Of a DNA stretch of 6,862 nucleotides, positions 1 through 4,819 are shown piece by piece. Under the pieces are notes generated by a model, which was not told the DNA's origin, did no database searches, and saw only the letters and a program-made list of their open reading frames with translations. Every line of letters begins with the position of its first letter. Position 1 is the first letter of the stretch. Location of the stretch: contig JAIRXN010000039.1 of assembly GCA_031268245.1 (NCBI GenBank), positions 1-6,862 on the forward strand, read 5' to 3'. Source of the DNA: Treponema sp. Its GTDB lineage: Bacteria > Spirochaetota > Spirochaetia > Treponematales > Breznakiellaceae. The position numbers and the translations under genes were made by a program.

Positions 1-67
1 TTTCCGAATTTTCTGGGGAAGCCAAACACCGCACCTATCCACTGAAATTTTCCACTTGGGGAACCCC

Positions 68-73
68 TATAAT
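68..73 (+). promoter_or_regulatory. Upstream TATAAT box (candidate -10 element)
   Basis: This is a perfect TATAAT hexamer. Its predicted transcription start, about seven bases past the box, falls at about base 80, directly before the C run that begins at 81. A transcript from here would therefore open with a poly-C leader. No good -35 is visible: CTGAAA at 42-47 matches TTGACA at four of six positions but sits 20 bp away. The hexamer lies in an AT-rich patch and could be chance. Confidence 0.35.
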
Positions 74-80
74 AAAAATT

Positions 81-100
81 CCCCCCCCCCCCCCCCCCCC
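81..100 (+). repeat. Poly-C homopolymer of 20 bases, candidate phase-variation tract
   Basis: An uninterrupted run of 20 C residues sits between two TATAAT boxes and upstream of the lipoprotein gene. Relative to the start predicted from the 122-127 box (about base 134) it spans roughly -53 to -34, covering the region where an activator or UP element would bind and reaching the edge of the -35 position. Long G/C homopolymers change length by polymerase slippage. In Treponema pallidum (poly-G upstream of some tpr genes and TP0126) and Neisseria (fetA, porA) such tracts at promoters switch expression. The tract is certain as given; its role is inferred. An assembly or sequencing artefact is possible, since runs this long are error-prone. 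Confidence 0.9.
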
Positions 101-110
101 GGATTCTTTC

Positions 111-133
111 GCCGGAACCAGTATAATTCCGGC
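111..133. promoter_or_regulatory. 7-bp inverted repeat around the -10 box (candidate operator)
   Basis: GCCGGAA at 111-117 and TTCCGGC at 127-133 are exact reverse complements separated by 9 bases. The spacer plus the first base of the right arm contains the TATAAT box at 122-127. A further CCGGAATT at 173-180, inside the first codons of the lipoprotein gene, is the reverse complement of AATTCCGG at 125-132. A dyad over a -10 element is a typical repressor position. No known regulator motif is recognised, and a chance palindrome cannot be excluded. Confidence 0.4.
122..127 (+). promoter_or_regulatory. -10 element of the lipoprotein promoter
   Basis: A perfect TATAAT lies 39 bp before the chosen ATG. 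The predicted transcription start is about base 134, leaving a leader of roughly 33 bases. The -35 position at 17-bp spacing (99-104) reads CCGGAT and is a poor match; it straddles the end of the poly-C tract. The promoter would therefore be expected to need an activator or to depend on the tract. Confidence 0.55.
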
Positions 134-166
134 TGAAACTGATTTGAATAAGTAGTGCCAAGATCA

Positions 167-865
167 ATGAGACCGGAATTTCATCCGCCAGTGTATTCCC
201 TTAGCGTTGCTGCCCTCTGTGTGTCCTTTTTTTTCATCTCTCTTTCCTGCAGCAGTTCCCGGGACGTCGTCCTTCTTCAGCCGGTAACAGAAACACCGAA
301 AACAGAAGAGGTATACCGCATCACAGACTTTGAAGGCAGTGCGGAAGGCGGCGAGCTGCCGCTCTGGGTCGGAGAATATCTCGAACGGGGAATCCGGGGG
401 GTTGAAGCGCTGGACACATACCGGGGCCGCTATGTTTTTATTGGAAGCGGCGAGGGAGACAATTTCAATGCCCTGCGTCACTGGAGCCGCAGTTTTACCG
501 AATATCAGGATTTTGCCCTTCTGGCGGCGCAACGGATCGAAGAACGTTTCTACCGCGGGGTGGAATACTACCCGGATGATGAATATGGTCAATTTTTTGC
601 AGAGTCCATGCGCCGGGCCTACGACGGGGAATATTACGGAGCCGTTAAGGAAGCCGTCTTCTGGATAAAGAAACAGGTTTTTGAAGCTGAAAATCAGGAA
701 AACGGAACGGAGCGTTACGAATTTCTGGTACTGGTGAGTATTGAAAAAATTGATTTTGAGGCCCAGGTACAGGACATACTTTCGGTAAACCCAATACCAA
801 AACCCACCAAGCGTCAGGAATCGGCCATTCAGCGGCTCCGTGAAAGTTTTTTTGAAAATTTCTAA
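167..865 (+). CDS. Putative lipoprotein of unknown function
   Basis: This 232-residue protein is probably exported and lipid-anchored. Its N-terminus has a short polar stretch, a hydrophobic core (about residues 12-26, rich in V, A, L, F and I) and then S-L-S-C with Cys at residue 28. That is a relaxed lipobox lacking the usual Leu at -3, a form tolerated in spirochaetes. The mature part is soluble-looking, acidic and rich in Tyr and Glu, with no further membrane segment. Near residue 90 there is a G-S-G-E-G-D stretch followed by an Ala-rich helix, faintly like LPP20-type lipoproteins, but I do not recognise a family. ATG at 167 is chosen; an in-frame GTG at 155 would add four residues (and one Arg to the signal peptide). 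Neither start has a clear ribosome binding site. The upstream poly-C tract suggests variable expression. Confidence 0.8.
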   Translation: MRPEFHPPVYSLSVAALCVSFFFISLSCSSSRDVVLLQPVTETPKTEEVYRITDFEGSAEGGELPLWVGEYLERGIRGVEALDTYRGRYVFIGSGEGDNFNALRHWSRSFTEYQDFALLAAQRIEERFYRGVEYYPDDEYGQFFAESMRRAYDGEYYGAVKEAVFWIKKQVFEAENQENGTERYEFLVLVSIEKIDFEAQVQDILSVNPIPKPTKRQESAIQRLRESFFENF

Positions 866-904
866 AAAGCATTCTTTTGAGCCTGTTTCAAAACCCAGGG
901 TTCG

Positions 905-933
905 TTGACATAAAGGCGGGTTCTGTCTAAGCT
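905..933 (+). promoter_or_regulatory. Candidate promoter of the PAP2-mnmE transcript
   Basis: A perfect TTGACA at 905-910 is followed, after 17 bp, by TAAGCT at 928-933, a weak -10 (three of six matches, including the first T-A and the last T). The predicted start, at about 940, is next to the ATG at 941. The only Shine-Dalgarno-like bases (AGGA, 936-939) are one base from the ATG, too close for normal use. The -35 is convincing and the -10 is not. Confidence 0.45.
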
Positions 934-940
934 CCAGGAT

Positions 941-1912
941 ATGGAAACAGCATTACAGTGGGGCCTCGGTCTCATCAGAACAGTACAGACCGTCGCCACT
1001 CCGGCGCTTACAGCCTTTATGAAAGCGGTGACCAACTTCGGAGCCGCCCCGGCCTATATGATCCTTCTCCCTCTTATCTATTGGTGTATAGATGAAAAAA
1101 AAGGATTCCGCCTGGGATTGGCGGTTATGACATCTACATGGATCAACCTAAGCCTGAAATTTCTCTGCAAACAGCCCCGGCCTTTCTGGCCCGGCTGGGA
1201 TCCCTCGGTAGGAATGATCCGGGAGAGCCTCTACGGCTTCCCTTCGGGACACGTCCAGATTTCGCTGACCATGTGGGGTATTGTTGCATCATGGTTCAAA
1301 AAATGGCAGGCCTGGGCGGCGGCCATTCTCATCACCCTTCTGGTCGGGTTTTCCCGCATTTACCTGGGTGTTCACTTTCCCACCGATCTTGCGGGGGGCT
1401 GGATTCTCGGCGTACTGGTATTGACAGTATACTTTCTTTGTACCGAAAAGCTTGCGGCCTTTCTCCTCAAGGGCGGCATGCGTGTACAGTTTATCGTAAG
1501 CGCCGCGGCGGCCTTTGTGATGATTCTCTACAATCCCCAGGCCGTCAAAGAAATGCCCGGTGCGGTACAATCTCTCATCATGCCGGGCGGAGTTGTTCTG
1601 GGCATGGGATTCGGCTACAGCATCGCTGTCAATAAATTAAAATTTAATGCGGCCTCTCTTTTCGGACGCAGGAAAGCGGCGGCCTTCTTTACACGAGCGG
1701 CACGGTTCCTGCTGGGAATTGCGGGAGTGGCCCTTGTGTTTATCATCTTTTCCAGACTGAGGCGTCTTCTGGGAATTGAAGAGGGAGATGGGATCTACCG
1801 TCTTACAGTATTCATGCAGTTTGTATGTCTCGAATTGTGGATCTATGCGGGAGCGCCCTGGTGTTTCGGGAGAATCCGCCTCGCGGAAAGCGCCACCGGA
1901 AAGGCAGAGTGA
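941..1912 (+). CDS. PAP2-family membrane phosphatase
   Basis: This 323-residue polytopic membrane protein belongs to the PAP2 (type 2 phosphatidic acid phosphatase) superfamily, which removes phosphate from lipid phosphates or diphosphates such as phosphatidate or undecaprenyl pyrophosphate. All three catalytic motifs are present: K73-x6-R80-P81; P-S-G-H at 101-104, whose His is the general acid/base; and S138-R139-x5-H145-x3-D149, whose His is the nucleophile. Hydrophobic segments lie at roughly 37-50, 55-72, 104-118, 125-140, 150-167, 183-198, 210-230, 255-272 and 285-305. The C-terminal half after residue 170 adds about four membrane segments beyond the minimal core. Substrate cannot be read from sequence. 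The stop precedes the mnmE ATG by 45 bp with no terminator between, so the two are likely cotranscribed. The start is the only good ATG before the first membrane segment, though it lacks a well-spaced ribosome binding site. Confidence 0.9.
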   Translation: METALQWGLGLIRTVQTVATPALTAFMKAVTNFGAAPAYMILLPLIYWCIDEKKGFRLGLAVMTSTWINLSLKFLCKQPRPFWPGWDPSVGMIRESLYGFPSGHVQISLTMWGIVASWFKKWQAWAAAILITLLVGFSRIYLGVHFPTDLAGGWILGVLVLTVYFLCTEKLAAFLLKGGMRVQFIVSAAAAFVMILYNPQAVKEMPGAVQSLIMPGGVVLGMGFGYSIAVNKLKFNAASLFGRRKAAAFFTRAARFLLGIAGVALVFIIFSRLRRLLGIEEGDGIYRLTVFMQFVCLELWIYAGAPWCFGRIRLAESATGKAE

Positions 1913-1947
1913 GGTATACCGGAAGTGTTGCCGCATGGCTCCCTCTC

Positions 1948-1951
1948 AGGA
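1948..1951 (+). promoter_or_regulatory. Ribosome binding site fixing the mnmE start
   Basis: AGGA ends six bases before the ATG at 1958, a normal Shine-Dalgarno spacing. It supports this ATG over the in-frame GTG at 1925, which would add eleven residues with no match to the family's N-terminus. Confidence 0.6.
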
Positions 1952-1957
1952 ACAGGC

Positions 1958-3406
1958 ATGAATTCTTATGCGAATGACGATCTTATAGCCGCTGTTGCGA
2001 CTCCTCCGGGTAAAGGCGCCCTGGCCCTGATCCGCTTAAGCGGAAAAGGTTCCATAGAGACTGCGGCGGGGGTGTTTTCGAGGCCGGAAAAACTCCTCCG
2101 CTCTCCCGGCAATACCATTGTTCACGGCTGGATACTCGGCCCCTCAACCGGGGAACAAGGCGGCAAGGTTGACGAAGTTATGGTTTCGGTTTACCGCGCT
2201 CCGGTTTCCTATACCGGCGAAGACAGTCTTGAAATTTCCTGCCACGGAGGCATTGCTTCCGCCGCGGTACTGGCGGCACTCCACCGTTCGGGTTTCCGGA
2301 ATGCGCTTCCCGGAGAGTTCAGTTTCCGGGCCTTTATGAACGGCAAGATGGATCTTTCCCGTTCCGAATCGGTGATGGAACTTGTTTCCGCAAAAACAGA
2401 CCGCGGCCGCAGTAATGCTGTCGGAAGACTTTCGGGTGTTCTTGAAGATGAGATAAACGGCATAAAGAAACTTCTCCTGGCTGTCCTTGCCGAAACCGAA
2501 TTGTACCTTGACTATTCGGAGGATGAGGCGGATGCCGCCGCGGGGGAGGCCGCAGGCGCCTTTCCCGGCAGGGAGAAAGCGGAAGAAGCCGGAGAGAGGC
2601 TTCAAAAGCTATCCCTTTCATGGCAGCGGGAACGGCTCTATCAGGACGGGGCGCTGGCTGTTATTGCGGGCCTTCCCAATGCGGGAAAATCAAGCGTCTT
2701 CAACCTGCTCCTCAGGGAGGAACGTTCCATCGTTACGGAGATTCCCGGTACCACCAGGGACTGGATAGAGGCGTGGCTCTCCGTCGAAGGCATACCGGTG
2801 CGGCTTATTGATACGGCAGGGCTCCGCGATTCCGGCGACCCGGCGGAAAGACTGGGTGTTGAACGCAGCCGCGAATTGCTTGAGAGAGCGGATCTGCTTA
2901 TCTATGTAATCGACGGGGAAAAGGGGCTGCGGGAAGAAGATCTGAATTTTCTGTATTCCGGAAAAACAACACTAGTACTGTGGAACAAGCTTGACAGGGC
3001 GAAGACTCCAGAAGATCTGAAGTTTGAAAAAAAAGTTCCCCTGTCTGAAACTGCACAGAGCGGCAAACCTAACGGAACTTCGGTAAGACCGCTTCCCTTC
3101 AGCGCCAGGACCGGAGAGGGCATGACGGAGCTTTTGGCGGCCATTGCCGCGGCGCTCAGGGATACTGCGGGAGAAGCCGCGGAAACCGAAAGCCCGGGTC
3201 TGGGAACCCGGCGGCAAAAAGACCTCGTGGACAGCGCCCTTGCCTCCCTGCATGAAGCCCTGAATCTTGCCGCACAGCATGAAGCCCTGGATCTCATAGC
3301 CCCCTGCCTCCGGGAAACGGTAAACGCGCTGGGAGAGATCACGGGCGAAGTGTCAACCGCGGACATGCTGGAACTCATGTTCAGCACATTCTGTGTCGGG
3401 AAGTAG
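1958..3406 (+). CDS. mnmE: tRNA modification GTPase MnmE (TrmE)
   Basis: MnmE works with MnmG to put an aminomethyl or carboxymethylaminomethyl group on C5 of wobble uridine 34 in certain tRNAs, using a methylene-tetrahydrofolate carbon. The protein is cytoplasmic and has 482 residues (E. coli: 454). The N-terminal folate-binding domain starts with the family's A-T-P-P-G-K-G stretch; the G-E-F-S-F-R-A-F-M-N-G-K signature near residue 120 opens the helical domain. The inserted G domain has G1 G-L-P-N-A-G-K-S-S (238-246, with the Asn linked to potassium binding), G2 G-T-T-R-D (264-268), G3 D-T-A-G (285-288), G4 N-K-L-D (343-346) and G5 S-A-R. It ends in the diagnostic F-C-V-G-K, with Cys479. 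Extra length is mainly in a loop between G4 and G5 (about 355-380) and a smaller Ala/Glu-rich insert near 190. The last 26 bp overlap the convergent MATE gene. Confidence 0.97.
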   Translation: MNSYANDDLIAAVATPPGKGALALIRLSGKGSIETAAGVFSRPEKLLRSPGNTIVHGWILGPSTGEQGGKVDEVMVSVYRAPVSYTGEDSLEISCHGGIASAAVLAALHRSGFRNALPGEFSFRAFMNGKMDLSRSESVMELVSAKTDRGRSNAVGRLSGVLEDEINGIKKLLLAVLAETELYLDYSEDEADAAAGEAAGAFPGREKAEEAGERLQKLSLSWQRERLYQDGALAVIAGLPNAGKSSVFNLLLREERSIVTEIPGTTRDWIEAWLSVEGIPVRLIDTAGLRDSGDPAERLGVERSRELLERADLLIYVIDGEKGLREEDLNFLYSGKTTLVLWNKLDRAKTPEDLKFEKKVPLSETAQSGKPNGTSVRPLPFSARTGEGMTELLAAIAAALRDTAGEAAETESPGLGTRRQKDLVDSALASLHEALNLAAQHEALDLIAPCLRETVNALGEITGEVSTADMLELMFSTFCVGK

Positions 3407-4721
3407 CGGCATACCATATATTCATCCAGATTCCCCGCAGGTTTGCAGAGATCACCACTCCTATCCAGATACCGTAGAGGCCCAGGCTTGTACGGGACAG
3501 GAGGAATGCCAGTACCGGCTTTATGGCGTTGGTAGCAATCACCACGATTGAAGGCTCTATGGTTCGTCCTGTGCCCTTGAATGCGCCTGAGCCTACAGCT
3601 TCAATGTTCATGGCAAGCTGACAGAACGAAAGGATGCGCAGATAGGGGATGCCCAGAGCCATCATTTCCGGCGCCGGGAGAAACAGAGCAAAGACATAGC
3701 GGCCCGCAAACCAGAGGAAGGCCATTACAAAAAGACCCCAGACCGTCATGATGACTGAGGAAAGCCGTACAACACGATCGATCCGTTCCTGCTTACCGGC
3801 CCCGTAATTCTGGCCGATAAAAGCAACCAGTGCGGAACCGAAACCTGCACCGATAAGCCATGACAGTGATTCTACCTGAGATCCAATCCGGCTTGCGGCC
3901 ACGGCGCTGGCGCCAAAGCCTGCTTCGATGCGGCCTGTTATCATGGAAAGAAAACAAAAGAATATGTTCTCAAGCCCTATGGGAATGGCCCACTTGAAAA
4001 TCTGAATGGTTTTTTCCTTATCGAAGCGCAGCCTGAAAGAGAAGCCTCCAAAAGGTTTAAGCCGCAGCAGGAATATTGCGCCCATATTCACAAGGAATGA
4101 AAAAAACTGCGACAGGATCGTTGCCAGGGCCGCTCCTCTGACCCCCATCTCCAATACGGTGATAAAAATGGGATCAAGGATCACATTGGCAACGACCCCA
4201 ACGGCAGTCATGATGAAGGGGGTTCTCGAATTCCCCGCGGCCTGAAAAGCGCCCCCGATGACGATGCCGATAAAACTCAGGGGCATCATGGTGGAAACGA
4301 TGAGCAGATACGTGATGCCGTCTTCGGTCACCCCGGTTTCCCGGAAGCGGAAGAAACCGATCAGCTCCCGTCTGAACACTATCATGCAGAGCGCATAAAA
4401 AACGCCGAGAATTGCGGCGATGATAAAGGCATTGTGAAAATAAGCCAGGGCGGCCTTTTTGTCTCCCCGGCCCAGGGACTGGGAAATTCCTATCTCCGCC
4501 CCCATCCTGCCTATGAGCATGAAGCCGAAGGAAAGCCACATGAACATGCCCGCTGCGCCGGAGGCCGCAACCGCTTCGCTGCCAAGCTTCCCCAGCCAGA
4601 ACATATCGGTGAGGTTGTAGGCCATCTGCAGAAACTGGTTCCCCATGATCGGAATGGCGATGAAGAGAAGTTTTTTTATTATGCCGCCTTCGGTGAGACT
4701 ATATTTATCTTCGATGCCCAT
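3381..4721 (-). CDS. MATE-family multidrug/cation efflux transporter
   Basis: This 446-residue inner-membrane protein is about the usual MATE length and is predicted to have twelve membrane helices in two homologous halves. MATE exporters use a sodium or proton gradient to expel cationic drugs and metabolites. Family hallmarks visible are Y-N-L-T-D-M-F-W-L-G-K-L-G at 35-47, G-x-S-Q-S-L-G-R-G-D near 78-87, and G-Q-N-Y-G-A-G-K at 303-310. Each half also has an A-F-x-x-x-G segment (159-164 and 380-385) in equivalent places. The substrate cannot be assigned. ATG at 4721 is chosen, with GGGAG ten bases upstream; a TTG two codons earlier has that motif four bases away and is a possible alternative. 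On the minus strand, TATATG (forward 4744-4749) is a weak candidate -10 with no good -35. The gene converges on mnmE, overlapping it by 26 bp, and diverges from mnmG. Confidence 0.93.
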   Translation of the reverse strand: MGIEDKYSLTEGGIIKKLLFIAIPIMGNQFLQMAYNLTDMFWLGKLGSEAVAASGAAGMFMWLSFGFMLIGRMGAEIGISQSLGRGDKKAALAYFHNAFIIAAILGVFYALCMIVFRRELIGFFRFRETGVTEDGITYLLIVSTMMPLSFIGIVIGGAFQAAGNSRTPFIMTAVGVVANVILDPIFITVLEMGVRGAALATILSQFFSFLVNMGAIFLLRLKPFGGFSFRLRFDKEKTIQIFKWAIPIGLENIFFCFLSMITGRIEAGFGASAVAASRIGSQVESLSWLIGAGFGSALVAFIGQNYGAGKQERIDRVVRLSSVIMTVWGLFVMAFLWFAGRYVFALFLPAPEMMALGIPYLRILSFCQLAMNIEAVGSGAFKGTGRTIEPSIVVIATNAIKPVLAFLLSRTSLGLYGIWIGVVISANLRGIWMNIWYAATSRHRMC

Positions 4722-4761
4722 GTACAAGCCGCTCCCTGCAGCGCATATAAAAAATCCTCAT

Positions 4762-4773
4762 TTCGGGACCGAA
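4762..4773. promoter_or_regulatory. Dyad in the MATE-mnmG divergent region
   Basis: TTCGG-GA-CCGAA is an exact 5+2+5 bp inverted repeat. It sits about 41 bp upstream of the MATE start codon and about 12 bp before the mnmG -35 box, so a bound regulator could affect either gene. A second palindrome, GTGTACAC at 4793-4800, lies inside the mnmG promoter spacer. Both are short and may be chance; no known regulator site is recognised. Confidence 0.25.
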
Positions 4774-4784
4774 GGCCGCATGTA

Positions 4785-4813
4785 TTGCCAGAGTGTACAC
4801 CGCCAATTAAACT
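4785..4813 (+). promoter_or_regulatory. Predicted mnmG promoter, start at the ATG
   Basis: TTGCCA at 4785-4790 (five of six matches to TTGACA) is followed, after exactly 17 bp, by TAAACT at 4808-4813 (four of six matches to TATAAT, including the first T-A and last T). The expected start, seven bases beyond the -10, is base 4820, the A of the mnmG ATG. No Shine-Dalgarno sequence precedes that ATG, so the arrangement fits a leaderless mRNA. Confidence 0.5.
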
Positions 4814-4819
4814 TGCGCT

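Noticed and set aside
1..45. Open frame ending in TGA at 43-45, possibly the 3' end of an upstream gene
   Set aside because: Only 14 codons are visible, with no recognisable family signal; other frames on both strands are equally open here.
866..900. Terminator between the lipoprotein and PAP2 genes
   Set aside because: Only weak stems (AAAAG/CTTTT, CCTG/CAGG) without a following T run; not enough to call.
1925..1957. GTG at 1925 as the mnmE start
   Set aside because: The eleven extra residues do not resemble MnmE N-termini, and the ATG at 1958 has a well-spaced AGGA.
2144..2605. Long antisense and alternate-frame open frames inside mnmE, mnmG, the PAP2 gene and the lipoprotein gene
   Set aside because: They are shadows of strongly supported genes, have no family features, and are expected in GC-rich coding sequence.
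3251..3294. 17-bp direct repeat with one mismatch in the 3' end of mnmE (H-E-A-L-N-L / H-E-A-L-D-L)
   Set aside because: From memory of E. coli MnmE this region has the same length up to the E-I-T-G motif, so no duplication has been inserted; it looks like helix-driven similarity.
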